Shown piece after piece: positions 46,684 to 55,850 of a DNA stretch of 57,370 bases. The DNA lies in contig CAZGMC010000013.1 of assembly GCA_964526565.1 (NCBI GenBank), positions 1 through 57,370 of the forward strand, read 5' to 3'. The first letter of the stretch is position 1; each line of letters starts with the position of its first letter. The position numbers and the translations under genes were made by a program. The notes under the pieces were generated by a model, which saw nothing but the letters and a program-made list of their open reading frames with translations, was not told where the DNA came from and searched no databases. The DNA comes from CAZGMC01 sp964526565 (GTDB lineage: Bacteria > Pseudomonadota > Alphaproteobacteria > DSM-16000 > Inquilinaceae).

Positions 46684-47690
46684 GTCCGGGGGACAGGATC
46701 GGGGGGACCAGGTCCGGGGGGCGGCGCCAGCACGCGGTCGAGCGCCGCCTCGTCGGCCCACACCACGCTGACCGCCAGGACGCGGACCAGGGCGCGGGCC
46801 TCGTCGGGCAGGCGGGCATAGTCCTTGGCGGTGGTCACCAGCAGGGCGCCGGCGGCGTCGGCCAGGTCGGCCATCTGCATCAGCTCGTCCGGCGTGTAGC
46901 GGTGGTGATCGTCGTAGGAGAACCGCGCCACGATGCGGGCGCCGATGCGCTCCAGCGTCCGATAGAACCTGGCCGGCCGGGCAATGCCGGCAAAGGCCAC
47001 CACCGAGACGCCGCGGAACTGCCGCGCCGACGGCTCCGGCTCCAGCCGCGCCCGCAGCACCGGCAGCCCGGGCGCCGCCGCCGCCAGCCAGCGGCGCAGC
47101 CCCTGCGCGTCTTCGCCCACCAGCACCGCCGCGTCGGCACGGGCCAGCCCGTCCTGCGGCCGCTCGCGCAGCGGCCCGGCCGGCACCAGGCGGCCGTTGC
47201 CCAGGCCCCCGGCACCGTCCAGCGCCAGCAGCGACACGTCCTTGGCCAGGTAAGGGTTCTGGAAGCCGTCGTCCATGACCAGGGCGCCGGCTCCGGCCGC
47301 CACCGCCGCCCGCGCCCCGGCCACCCGGTCGGGCGAGCGCCACGTCGGGAAGTGCGCCGCCAGCAGCAGCGCCTCGTCGCCCACATCGTCGGCGTCGTGC
47401 CGGCCCAGGTCGACCTGCAGCGGTCCCGGCAGGCGGCCCCCATAGCCGCGCGTCAGGAACTGCGGCGCCAGCCCGGCCGCCGCCAGGCGCCGCGCCACGG
47501 CGATGGCCAACGGCGTCTTGCCGGCGCCGCCGACGGTCAGGTTGCCGATGCACACCACCGGCACGCCGGCGGCTTCCGGCCGCGCCCGGCGGTGGCGCAG
47601 CCGCCCGACGGCGCCATAGACGCCGCCCAGCGGGCTCAGCAGCCGGGCCTTGAGGCCCGGCGGCCGGTACCAGAAACCTGGAGTCCGCAT
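46680..47690 (-). CDS. lpxK: Tetraacyldisaccharide 4'-kinase
   Basis: 336 residues; phosphorylates the lipid A precursor. It starts PGFWYRPPGLKARLLSPLG. The P-loop is VPVVCIGNLTVGGAGKTPLA. FLTRGYGGRL, GDEALLLA, VMDDGFQNPYLAKDVSLL and the C-terminal AFAGIARPARFYRTLERIGA, then FSYDDHHRYTPDEL, are family motifs. It lies four bases downstream of waaA, so lipid A synthesis genes are clustered. Confidence 0.95.
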   Translation of the reverse strand: MRTPGFWYRPPGLKARLLSPLGGVYGAVGRLRHRRARPEAAGVPVVCIGNLTVGGAGKTPLAIAVARRLAAAGLAPQFLTRGYGGRLPGPLQVDLGRHDADDVGDEALLLAAHFPTWRSPDRVAGARAAVAAGAGALVMDDGFQNPYLAKDVSLLALDGAGGLGNGRLVPAGPLRERPQDGLARADAAVLVGEDAQGLRRWLAAAAPGLPVLRARLEPEPSARQFRGVSVVAFAGIARPARFYRTLERIGARIVARFSYDDHHRYTPDELMQMADLADAAGALLVTTAKDYARLPDEARALVRVLAVSVVWADEAALDRVLAPPPGPGPPDPVPRT

Positions 47691-47694
47691 GGGC

Positions 47695-48978
47695 TCAGGC
47701 CGCCTTGTCGTGCCCGGCCGCCGGCAGCAGCGGCTCCAGCGCCGCCAGCACCTGCTCCAGCATGCCGGCATTGCGCCGTGCCACCGCCGCGGCGGCGTCG
47801 ATCATGCGCTGCCGCTCCGCCGGGTCGCCGAGCAGCCCCGTCAGCACGCCCGGCAGTGCCGTGGCGTCGGCCACGCGCACGGCGCCGCCCGCCGCCTCCA
47901 GTTCGCCGGCGATGTCGTGGAAATTGGTCATGTGCGGGCCATACAGGATGGCCGAGCCGAGCTGCGCCGCCTCGATCGGGTTGTGCCCGCCATGGGGCAC
48001 CAGCGAGCCGCCGACCAGCACCACCGGCGCCAGCCGCAGGAACACGCCCATCTCGCCCATGGTGTCGGCCAGGTAGACCTGTGTGCCAACGGCCGGCAGC
48101 GCCCCGGCCGAGCGCCGCGCCGGTGCCACGCCCAGCGCCGCCAGCGCCTCGGCAATGGCACCGCCGCGCGCCGGGTGGCGCGGCACGACCACCGTCAGCA
48201 GGCCGCCCACCGCCCCGGCCAGGGTCTGGTGGGCGCGGGCGCACATCGCCTCCTCGCCGTCGTGGGTGCTGGCCGCCAGCCACAGCGGCCGGTCGCCGAC
48301 GGCACCGCGCAGGGCGGCCAGCGCCTCAGGGTCGGCGGCCGGCGGCTGCGACGAGAACTTCAGGTTGCCGGACGGCCCCAGCCGGTGCACGCCCAGCGCC
48401 CGCAGCTTGGCCGCCTCGCCGTCGTCCCACGGCAGCACCGCGCCGAACACGCGCAGCAGCCGGCCGATGGTCGCCGGCGCCCGCCGCCAGCGCCGGAACG
48501 AGCGCTCCGACATGCGCGCGTTGATCATCGCCGCCGGAATGCCGCGGCGGCCGACCTCGGTCAGCAGGTTGGGCCAGACCTCCGATTCGACCCACAGCAC
48601 CAGGTCGGGCCGCCAGTGATCGAGAAAGCGGCGCACATAGGCCATGCGGTCGACCGGCACGAACTGGTGCACGGCGCGCGGCGGCAGCCGCTCGCTCATC
48701 ATCCGCGCCGAGGTCACGGTGCCCGTGGTCAGCAGGACATGGCCGTCCGGGTCGCGCTCCAGCAGCCGGCGGATCAGCGTCTGCACCGACAGCGCCTCGC
48801 CGACACTGGCGCCATGCACCCACACCAGCCGGCCCGGCGGCCGCGTCAGCGCCGGCCGGCCGAGCCGTTCGCCGCGCCGCTGCGGATCCTCCTTGCCGGC
48901 CGCCTGGCGGCGGTCGAGCAGCAGGGGGACGAGCGGGCTGGCGAGGTCGGACAGGCCGCGATAGAGCGCGTAGAGCAT
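47695..48978 (-). CDS. waaA: Kdo transferase
   Basis: 427 residues; adds Kdo to lipid A. Visible are the N-terminal LYALYRGLSDLASPL, VWVHGASVGEALSV, LLTTGTVTSARMMSERLP, LWVESEVWPNLLTE, NARMSERSFRRWRR, STHDGEE and the C-terminal PVVLVGGSLVPHGGHNPIEA. Coupled closely to lpxK. The ATG at 48978 starts a short hydrophobic anchor. Confidence 0.95.
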   Translation of the reverse strand: MLYALYRGLSDLASPLVPLLLDRRQAAGKEDPQRRGERLGRPALTRPPGRLVWVHGASVGEALSVQTLIRRLLERDPDGHVLLTTGTVTSARMMSERLPPRAVHQFVPVDRMAYVRRFLDHWRPDLVLWVESEVWPNLLTEVGRRGIPAAMINARMSERSFRRWRRAPATIGRLLRVFGAVLPWDDGEAAKLRALGVHRLGPSGNLKFSSQPPAADPEALAALRGAVGDRPLWLAASTHDGEEAMCARAHQTLAGAVGGLLTVVVPRHPARGGAIAEALAALGVAPARRSAGALPAVGTQVYLADTMGEMGVFLRLAPVVLVGGSLVPHGGHNPIEAAQLGSAILYGPHMTNFHDIAGELEAAGGAVRVADATALPGVLTGLLGDPAERQRMIDAAAAVARRNAGMLEQVLAALEPLLPAAGHDKAA

Positions 48979-49119
48979 GGGGCCCTCGGGCCGGGCCAGG
49001 GATGGCCGGCAGCGCGGCACGGGCCGGGGCCGGCGGGCCCGGCAGTCCGCCGGCATGGAGCGCAACGCTACCATGGCACCGGACGCTCGCAAACGGGCTG
49101 TAGTACCGGCGCGGACGGA

Positions 49120-49563
49120 TTACCGCACGACGATGCACGTGCTGCGGGCGTGGGTGGACACCTTCAGCGACACGCTGCCGAGCAGCAGCCCGCGCAGCTC
49201 GCCCAGGCCACGGCTGCCGACGATGATGACATCGATGCCGTGCCGGTCGGCGTACTCGATGATGGCCTTGGCCGGCTCGCCAAACGAGAGGATCGAGCGC
49301 ACCTCGGTCAGCCCGGTCTGGCGGGCGGTATGCTCTGCCGTCTCCAGAATGCTCTCGCCGATGACCTGATAGATTGCCGGGCCGGTCTCGGGAACGTGCT
49401 CGGAGCGGGCGAAGCTGCGCAGCGCCTCCGACGGCGCCCCGGTCGGCGCCACGTGCAGGATGTCCAGCGGGGCCCGAAAGCGTTCGCAGAAGTCGATGGC
49501 GAACTGCAGGGCACGGAACGACGGGTCGGAACCGTCGACGGCAAGCAGCGTCTTGAGTGCCAT
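49120..49563 (-). CDS. Universal stress protein (UspA family)
   Basis: 147 residues. LLAVDGSDPSFRALQFAIDF is the N-terminal signature, and GSRGLGELRGLLLGSVSLKV is the ATP-binding G-2x-G-9x-G(S) loop near the C-terminus. A single-domain ATP-binding Usp. GAGAGAGGGAAC precedes the ATG. Confidence 0.93.
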   Translation of the reverse strand: MALKTLLAVDGSDPSFRALQFAIDFCERFRAPLDILHVAPTGAPSEALRSFARSEHVPETGPAIYQVIGESILETAEHTARQTGLTEVRSILSFGEPAKAIIEYADRHGIDVIIVGSRGLGELRGLLLGSVSLKVSTHARSTCIVVR

Positions 49564-49776
49564 GACTGTTCCCTCTCTCGCTCTGGTCCGTTGCCGGCGG
49601 CCGGGAGCCGGGTCCGGTGTCAGTCACGGTGGAAAGCGCTGTCGCCGGAGTCAATTCCGCGAAAGGGCCAGGGTCCCGCGCGGCGGCCTCGCCTCGCGAA
49701 ACGGTCGCGCATTTCCGTCCCGTTTGTTGTATGGATCGGCTGTCGCTCGCCTTCGCTCGCTGTTGCCGGTGCCGGC

Positions 49777-51036
49777 ATGGACCTGTCCGCGCTGATCCTC
49801 GACCTCCGCATTCCGCTGGTCGTCGTGCTCGCCTTCACCATTGCCGCCAACGACGCCGCGGCCAGCATGGCAACCGCCGTCGGCAGCGGTACACTGCCGC
49901 TGCGCGTGGCGCTGGTCGCGGCGGCAACGGCAGCGGTCATCCCGATGCTGCTGCTGGTCGCGCCGACGACAGGCGGCGTGCTCCAGCCATTCCTGCCCGA
50001 AGATGGCGGTCCGGCCGCCGTCCATGCCGTCGGTCTGGCGGCGGCGGCAACGGTGCTGGTGGTGTTGGCGGCGACGGCGCTGGGCCTGCCGGTGCCGGCG
50101 CTGGCGGTGATGGCCGGGGCGCTGGCCGGCCCGGTGCTGCTGGCGACGCCCCAGGGCACGGACTTGGCGCCGCCGCTGGCGCCGCTGGCGGCGCTGGCCT
50201 GGCTGGCGGGGCCGGCACTGCTGCTGCCGGCGGTGGCGGCGGTGCTGGCCGGGCTCGTTTTCAATCGGCTCGAGCGGCGCGTGCTGGTCGACCCGCGGCC
50301 GCGCGACCGCATGCGCCGCGCCCTGCCGCTGCTGGTCGCGGCCACCCTGGCCGCTGCGGCCTGGCTGTGCGTCGTCACCTTCGCCGCCGGGCCGGGCGTC
50401 GTTGTCTGGGCCGGGGCGCCGGCGGCGGCGCTGGTTGCGGGCGGTATCGGCCATGCCGTGGTGCACACGATGATTGCCCGAACACCGTTCTGGGTGACCA
50501 ATGACGTCGACGGGACAGAGCGCAGCCACCACAGCCTGCAGGTCGGCGGCTCGCTGGTGCTGGCGTTCCTCCAGGGCGGCCATCAGACGGGGCTGGTCGC
50601 GGTGCCGGTGGCGCTGGTCCTGCTCGAACCGGCCCGTTCCGCTGTTCCGGCGATGGCCGCGATGGGACAGTCGGGAGCCGCCGCGTGGGCGGCCGTGGCG
50701 CTGCCGGTGGCCCTGGGGGCCTGTGCCGGGATCCTGGTGCTGGGCCAGCGCACGGTACGCCGCGTCGCCAGCGGCCTGGCGCCGCTCAGCCCGACGCGGG
50801 GGGCGGCCGCCAACCTGGCCGTGCTGGTGGTGCTGGCCGGTGCCGGCACGGGCGGACTGCCGGCGTATGGCGGGCCGGCGGCGGCCGCTGCGGTCGCCGG
50901 GGTCGGCGCCGGCGGCGGCGGGGTGCGCGGGCGCGGCACGCTGGCCGGCATGGTCCTGGCCTGGGCGGTCGCCGCGCCGCTTGGCGCCGCGGTGGCCGTG
51001 GCCCTCAAGGCGCTGGCCGCGCCGGTCACGGCGTAG
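49777..51036 (+). CDS. PiT-like inorganic phosphate transporter
   Basis: 419 residues with about ten hydrophobic segments. FTIAANDAAASMATAVGSGT matches the PiT signature (normally G-ANDVANA...VGSGA), and the second repeat has HTMIARTPFWVTNDVDGTERSHHSLQ with QVGGSLVLAFLQGGHQ. It is diverged from E. coli PitA and may carry another anion. The ATG at 49777 follows a weak ribosome site. It converges with the lytic transglycosylase gene, overlapping it by 11 bases. Confidence 0.7.
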   Translation: MDLSALILDLRIPLVVVLAFTIAANDAAASMATAVGSGTLPLRVALVAAATAAVIPMLLLVAPTTGGVLQPFLPEDGGPAAVHAVGLAAAATVLVVLAATALGLPVPALAVMAGALAGPVLLATPQGTDLAPPLAPLAALAWLAGPALLLPAVAAVLAGLVFNRLERRVLVDPRPRDRMRRALPLLVAATLAAAAWLCVVTFAAGPGVVVWAGAPAAALVAGGIGHAVVHTMIARTPFWVTNDVDGTERSHHSLQVGGSLVLAFLQGGHQTGLVAVPVALVLLEPARSAVPAMAAMGQSGAAAWAAVALPVALGACAGILVLGQRTVRRVASGLAPLSPTRGAAANLAVLVVLAGAGTGGLPAYGGPAAAAAVAGVGAGGGGVRGRGTLAGMVLAWAVAAPLGAAVAVALKALAAPVTA

Positions 51037-52090
51037 CGGTCGCCTCCGCTCCGTCCGTTGCCGCCACCTCCTCGCTGGGCAGGACGGCGCTGTCGATACC
51101 GGCGAAGCGGGCCGCGGCGTACTGGTAGAAGTCGCGCACCGTGGTGGTCTCGGTATAGGCCGGCGCGTTCTGCTCGATGATCGCCTCGGCGAGGTCGGGC
51201 AGCAGGCGCCGCACCACGTCGCGGATCGGCTCGTCGGGGTTGGTCTCCCGGTTGTCCTTGACATAAGCCGCCATCTGCGGCCCGGCGAAGTGCGCCAGGT
51301 AGACGATGGCCGGGTCGTACGAGCCGGTGTAGGCGACGTTGTCGAGGGTCAGCAGGGCGCCCATGACGGCGTTGAGCTCCGCATCGTTGCGCGGGTCGGT
51401 CTCGCGGCCGCGGTTGTCGCGGGTCACCGGCACGAACGCGTGGCCGATCTCGGCCAGGCGGTCGGCGTAGCGCGAGCCGACGTCGTTCCAGGTCGCCGGC
51501 ATGAACTGGAACAGGCCGCGCGCCCCGGACTCGGGGTTGGCGATCGTCGAATCGAAGCCGCTCTCGACGCCGGAGACGCGGGCGAAGAACTCGGGGTTCA
51601 GCCCGTACTGCTGGGCGACACGGCGGACCAGCTCCTCGTTGCTGACGGTCAGGTGCTCGTAGACCTCCTCATAGCGCGAGCGCAGGGCGGCGAGCTCGGT
51701 CTCGTAGCCCTCGCGCAGCCGCTGCAGCTCCAGCGCGTGGGTCTGCTCCATCAGCCGCATGGCGTGATCGTACATGCGTTCACGGTAGTGGAACGTACGT
51801 TGGATTACGGCCGGGCTGTTGAAGCCGAGAGCATAGCGGTCGACCTGCTGGTAGACGACGACCGTGGCCAGCGCGCACAGCGCCGCGGCGACGGCGGTCG
51901 CCGCCAGCGCCGACAGCACCAGCCGGCGCTGCGGCCGGGCGGCCAGCATCGCCCACGAATCGGCGCGGGCACCGCCGGCCGCGGCCGGCACCGGCCGGAC
52001 CAGCAGGGCGCCGGCTGCCACAAGGGCGGTCAGGAGCAGGGCCACGAGAACGGTCAGTCCTTGGCTTTCACGCAGAAGTTCAGCAAGCAT
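51026..52090 (-). CDS. Membrane-anchored lytic transglycosylase
   Basis: 354 residues. Two N-terminal transmembrane segments (about 11-30 and 58-80) are followed by a coiled-coil stretch (about 100-145), then an SLT domain with the catalytic Glu in SGVESGFDSTIANPESGARG and the family motif GLFQFMPATWNDVG. Alanine/Thr-rich tail. It would cleave peptidoglycan on the periplasmic side, perhaps for a secretion or pilus machine (inference). Confidence 0.88.
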   Translation of the reverse strand: MLAELLRESQGLTVLVALLLTALVAAGALLVRPVPAAAGGARADSWAMLAARPQRRLVLSALAATAVAAALCALATVVVYQQVDRYALGFNSPAVIQRTFHYRERMYDHAMRLMEQTHALELQRLREGYETELAALRSRYEEVYEHLTVSNEELVRRVAQQYGLNPEFFARVSGVESGFDSTIANPESGARGLFQFMPATWNDVGSRYADRLAEIGHAFVPVTRDNRGRETDPRNDAELNAVMGALLTLDNVAYTGSYDPAIVYLAHFAGPQMAAYVKDNRETNPDEPIRDVVRRLLPDLAEAIIEQNAPAYTETTTVRDFYQYAAARFAGIDSAVLPSEEVAATDGAEATATP

Positions 52091-52192
52091 GATCGAGACT
52101 TCCCGTCCCTGTGCGGTGCGCGTAATGCTACCCTAGCGCACGACCGCGGCCGCGGGAATCGCCCGCTGTCCCGGTGAACGTTGGCAAATGTC

Positions 52193-53161
52193 ATGGCTCT
52201 CTCGGACGTCGCACAGGCGCTGCCCCCCGACGCGGCCGACCCCGGCACCGGCCGGCTGCCGGTCGGGCTGACCGGACCGATCGCCGGCGCCGTGACGCTG
52301 ATGACGCAGTCGCGGCGCTTCACGGTGGCCGGCGAGCCGCTGGCGGCGCTGCCCTGGTTCCTGGTCTTCGGCGACGGCGCCGATAGCCGTGCGCTGCTGG
52401 CCGCCGCTGCGCACGGCTCGCCGTTCCCGCCGCCGCAGCGCCGTACCGACGACACCGCCGGCTGGCACTGGTGGTTCACCGAGGAGCTGGCGGCGGTGGA
52501 GCTGGCTCCGGCGCTGTTCTGTCCGGCCGGGGACCGGCCGGCCTGGGCGCTGCTGGAGGCGGCGCTGGGCCTGCTGGTGACGCACCGGCGCGCGCTGCCG
52601 CTGAACGGCATGGTGCTGGTCGTCAACGCCGCTGCCGTGGCGCGGCGGCCCGCTGACCTGGGCGACCTGGGCGGGCGCCTGCGGCGGATCGCCGACGAGG
52701 CGGCGCGGACCATCGGCCTGCGCTTCCCGGTCTACGTGGTCGTGACCGGGCTCGACCTTCTTCCGGGACACGCCGCCCTGTTCGCCGCCCTGCCGTCCGA
52801 GGCCGGCGACCAGGCCATCGGCCACCGCTTCGACCCGGATCGGCCGGGGGCGGCGACGGCGGAACTGACCGCCTTCCTGGCCGGGTTCCGGGAGCGGCTG
52901 CGGCGGCTGCGGCTGAGCCTGCTGGTGCACGGCCGCGACTCCGGCCCGGCCGCCGGCATCTTCCGGTTCCCGGAGGAGTTCGCCGGCCTGAGGCCCGGCC
53001 TGGGTGCGCTGGTCGAGGCGCTGACGGGGGCCGACGCGACGCTGCAACCGGCACGGCTGCGTGCGGTGTTCTTCACGGCGCCGGGCGCGGCCGCCGCACA
53101 CGTCACCGACGTGTTCAAGCGCTTCCTGCCGGCCGACGCGCCCTTGGCCCGCCGCGACTGA
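52193..53161 (+). CDS. Stand-alone IcmF/TssM N-terminal-domain-like protein
   Basis: 322 residues with no transmembrane segment. Blocks match the cytoplasmic NTPase domain of TssM/IcmF: LPWFLVFGDGADSRALL at the P-loop position, WHWWFTEELAAVEL, LPLNGMVLVVNAAAV, LRFPVYVVVTGLDLLPGH and DQAIGHRFDP. The P-loop lacks GK[ST], so nucleotide binding is probably lost. The periplasmic part of TssM is absent and no other type VI secretion gene is recognised nearby. The ATG at 52193 is preferred over TTG at 52181. Confidence 0.75.
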   Translation: MALSDVAQALPPDAADPGTGRLPVGLTGPIAGAVTLMTQSRRFTVAGEPLAALPWFLVFGDGADSRALLAAAAHGSPFPPPQRRTDDTAGWHWWFTEELAAVELAPALFCPAGDRPAWALLEAALGLLVTHRRALPLNGMVLVVNAAAVARRPADLGDLGGRLRRIADEAARTIGLRFPVYVVVTGLDLLPGHAALFAALPSEAGDQAIGHRFDPDRPGAATAELTAFLAGFRERLRRLRLSLLVHGRDSGPAAGIFRFPEEFAGLRPGLGALVEALTGADATLQPARLRAVFFTAPGAAAAHVTDVFKRFLPADAPLARRD

Positions 53162-53174
53162 TCGGCGATTGGCG

Positions 53175-53242
53175 GGGCCGGGCGAAGCAGGGCCGGGCGA
53201 AGCAGGGCCGGGCGAAGCAGGGCCGGGCGAAGCAGGGCCGGG
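53175..53242. repeat. 15-bp tandem repeat
   Basis: Four perfect copies of gggccgggcgaagca and a partial fifth, just after the IcmF-like gene. Confidence 0.9.
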
Positions 53243-53271
53243 CCGCTCGCAGCCTGCCCGCAATACGCCCG

Positions 53272-53463
53272 TCAGAAGACCAGCATCAGCCCGCCGGCCA
53301 CCAGCAGCCAAAGCACCGCATTGCAACTGGCCATGACGATCAGCGCCCGCAGCGGCGGCAGGCGCATCAGGTTCGGGGATGGCACCAGCGGAAATGCGGC
53401 CGGGCAGTCATCGGCGGTCGTGATATCGGAAGCCTCGATCCTGTCCATCGTCGTCCCGATCAT
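53272..53463 (-). CDS. Small single-pass membrane protein, hypothetical
   Basis: 63 residues from the ATG at 53463 (58 from an internal ATG at 53448). The only feature is a C-terminal transmembrane helix (LIVMASCNAVLWLLVAGGLM). No family recognised, and no strong ribosome site. It could be spurious. Confidence 0.4.
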   Translation of the reverse strand: MIGTTMDRIEASDITTADDCPAAFPLVPSPNLMRLPPLRALIVMASCNAVLWLLVAGGLMLVF

Positions 53464-53640
53464 GCTTGGTGGTTGGCCCAGGCGCCGCGCCGTCGGGCGG
53501 GCGCCTGCCTGGACATGTTCGATGGGCAGTGTTCACGAATGGTAAATGCGGCGAAAGGCCCTTGTTGCATGGCTCCGTCTGCCCCGGCGGCGCGGCCGTG
53601 ATCCGGCGGGGCGGGCAGAGGCCGGAGCGCCCTGCACCGG

Positions 53641-54609
53641 CTACTCGATGACGATCTGGGCCCGTTCCAGCAGCTGCGGCGGGATCGTCAGGCCCATGGC
53701 CGCGGCGGTGGCCGGATTGACGACCAGCTCGCTGCCCTCGGCGAAGGCGACGGGGATGGTGCCGGGGTCCTCGCCGGCCAGCACGCGCAGGACCAGCTCA
53801 CCGGTGCGGCGGCCGACGGCGTAGTAGTCGAAGCCCAGGCTGGCGACGGTGCCGCGGCGAACACTGTCGGTGTCGCCGCTGAACACCGGGGTCCCGGTCT
53901 GGCGGCCCACCGCCACCACCGCCTCCAGCGCCGTGACGATGGTGTTGTCGGTGGGTACGTAGATCACGTCGGCGCGGCCGGCCAGGGACTGGGCGGCGGC
54001 CTGCACGTCGGCCGACCGCGGCGCCGACGCTTCGACCACGGAAAACCCGTACTGCGGCGCCAGCTCCTGGATGATCCCAAGCAGGGCGACGGCGTTGGCC
54101 TCGCCGGGATTGTACGGCACGCCCAACGTCGCGGCCGTCGGCATCATCTGCCGGATCAAGGTCAGGTGGTCGCCGATGGGCGTCAGGTCGGACACGCCGG
54201 TGACGTTGCCGCCGGGCCGGTCGAGGTTCATGACCAGCTCGGCGACGAGCGGATCGGTGACGGCGCTGAACACGACCGGGATGTCTGCCGTGGCGGCGAC
54301 CACGGCCTGGGCCGAGGGTGTGGAGATCGGCACGATCACGTCGGGCGACAGGCCGACGAACTGGCGGGCGATCTGCACCGCCGTGGCCGGGTTGCCCTGC
54401 GCCGTCTGGTAGACGAAGGTGAGGTTCTCGCCGACCGTGTAGCCGTTCTCTTCCAGAACGTCGCGCACGCCGTCGCGCACCGCATCGAGCGAAGGATGCT
54501 CGACGATGGCGGTGACGGCCACGGTTGCCGGCTCCTGGGCCCCTGCACCGGCGCCGCCGGCAAGGGCGAGCGCCACGGCGGCCGCCGCGGCCAGGCGGAA
54601 TACAGGCAT
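53641..54609 (-). CDS. ABC transporter substrate-binding protein (TrpX-like)
   Basis: 322 residues with a Sec signal peptide (AAAAAVALALAGGAGAGAQ). Periplasmic-binding fold of the PF04392 type: VAVTAIVEHPSLDAVRDGV, FVYQTAQGNP, SPDVIVPISTPSAQAVV, IPVVFSAVTDPL, GNVTGVSDLTPI, VIYVPTDNTIVTALEAV, VASLGFDYYAVGR. No permease or ATPase gene is next to it, so it is an orphan component here. Ligand unknown (tryptophan or tyrosine in some relatives). Confidence 0.9.
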   Translation of the reverse strand: MPVFRLAAAAAVALALAGGAGAGAQEPATVAVTAIVEHPSLDAVRDGVRDVLEENGYTVGENLTFVYQTAQGNPATAVQIARQFVGLSPDVIVPISTPSAQAVVAATADIPVVFSAVTDPLVAELVMNLDRPGGNVTGVSDLTPIGDHLTLIRQMMPTAATLGVPYNPGEANAVALLGIIQELAPQYGFSVVEASAPRSADVQAAAQSLAGRADVIYVPTDNTIVTALEAVVAVGRQTGTPVFSGDTDSVRRGTVASLGFDYYAVGRRTGELVLRVLAGEDPGTIPVAFAEGSELVVNPATAAAMGLTIPPQLLERAQIVIE

Positions 54610-54727
54610 GGGTGGGACTCCCTGTCCGAATCGGTTGACGGCCCAAGCCGTCAGGGCCGGGCCCGGCCTTGGGAGTGGTGACGGTGCGGCGGTGAAACGT
54701 CAAGAGCGTGGATCCTGAGGGACCGGG

Positions 54728-54916
54728 TTACGTTCCGTTCTGTTGGACGGCGTTGATGACCTCGGTGGAGACGTAGTCGTAGATGCGGTTGGTCTCGTCG
54801 GCGAACAGCGTCAGCGCTGCAACCATTCCGAACACCAGGAAGCCCGCGATCAGCGCGTATTCGATGGCCGTCGCCGCACGCTCGTCGGCGCAAAAGGCAT
54901 TCAGCGGGCCGATCAT
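54728..54916 (-). CDS. Flp/Fap-type pilin
   Basis: 62 residues. The short leader MIGPLNAFCADERAATAIEY has a prepilin-peptidase-like region, followed by YALIAGFLVFGMVAALTLF, the usual hydrophobic Flp helix with the conserved ATAIEYALIA core. It forms tight-adherence pili with the Tad machine, whose genes are not in this window. GGAGGGGAGGG lies upstream. Confidence 0.92.
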   Translation of the reverse strand: MIGPLNAFCADERAATAIEYALIAGFLVFGMVAALTLFADETNRIYDYVSTEVINAVQQNGT

Positions 54917-55353
54917 GCCTCGCCCTCCCCTCCAGGTCCCTCCATGCCGGCGCAGCCTGCCGAAAATGCGCGAGGAGTTCGCGATAAACGCGAAGCTAAA
55001 TCAGAATATTGACGCATATCCGGGGAGAACTGCCCGCACCATGGTGCCGGGCGCAAGTAAAGCGACGGTTAAGACCGCCCCCGCGCGGCGCCGCCCCCGC
55101 GCGGCGCCGCGTCGCCGCGTCGGGCAGCCCGTTCAGGCCCTGTTCCTTCGGATTGAGGCCAAGGGCGGTGCACGATTCGTGCAGACCCATGACACGCTTC
55201 CCGCCTGTCCCATCTGTCCCGCCTGTCCCGCCTGTCCCGCCTGTCCCGCCTGTCCCGCCTGTCCCGTCTGTCCCACCTGGGCGCGCACCGATGGCGCCAG
55301 GGATGGCCCGACACGACAGGCACACCCGGCGATCGGGTCGGGCCGGCGGCGAC
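54917..55353. other. Gene-free stretch with two short repeats
   Basis: 437 bp between the pilin start and the small gene at 55354. It contains a duplicated ccgcgcggcgccgc block (about 55080-55110) and the 9-bp array at 55205-55276. No convincing gene. Confidence 0.65.
55205..55276. repeat. 9-bp tandem repeat
   Basis: Eight units of ctgtcccgc; the first and the last two differ in the final bases. Confidence 0.9.
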
Positions 55354-55671
55354 TCAATGCTCGCGGAGCGGCGCGCCGGGCGGGAACGCTTCGGGATCAA
55401 ATGGTTCGCCGGTGGCCAGGCTGCGCGCCCGCTGGATGTGGTGGACGACGGTGTCGCGGTAGGCCTGCGCCGCCAGGTCGTTGAGCGACGCGGACACGCC
55501 CGGCAGCCGCACCGGCTGGACGGTCGCCTCGACCAGCTGGAGCAGCTGCTCCGCCGCCGCCGCCGGCTTGCCGGTCTGGGCGAAATGCGCGGCCAGGAGG
55601 AGATCGATCAGATATCCCTGCGCCATAAGCTGGGCCGTGTGCACGATGTCCGCCTGCTGGTCGTCGGCCAA
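55354..55671 (-). CDS. Hypothetical alpha-helical protein
   Basis: 105 residues. The start is TTG at 55671, supported by a strong AAGGAGG five bases upstream. The protein looks helical (HTAQLMAQGYLIDLLLAAHF, AAEQLLQLVEATV, LNDLAAQAYRDTVVHHI) with a Pro-rich end. No signal peptide or membrane helix. No family recognised. It is divergent from the TPR gene. Confidence 0.6.
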   Translation of the reverse strand: MADDQQADIVHTAQLMAQGYLIDLLLAAHFAQTGKPAAAAEQLLQLVEATVQPVRLPGVSASLNDLAAQAYRDTVVHHIQRARSLATGEPFDPEAFPPGAPLREH

Positions 55672-55850
55672 GACAGCCTCCTTCGAATGCGGTCGCGGGG
55701 ATGTTAGAGGAGAGGCCCGGCGGTGTCACGGCCGGGGACGGCGCGTGCCGTCTCCACCCCGGCGGCACCGGCGCACAGACGACGAAAGCGATATATGGGG
55801 CGCCGGGCAGCGGTCCAGGCCGGCCGGCGCGGCGGCTCGGGATGCATGCC

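Noticed and set aside
55205..55276. CRISPR or structured RNA in the 9-bp array
   Set aside because: Contiguous short units without spacers: a simple minisatellite.
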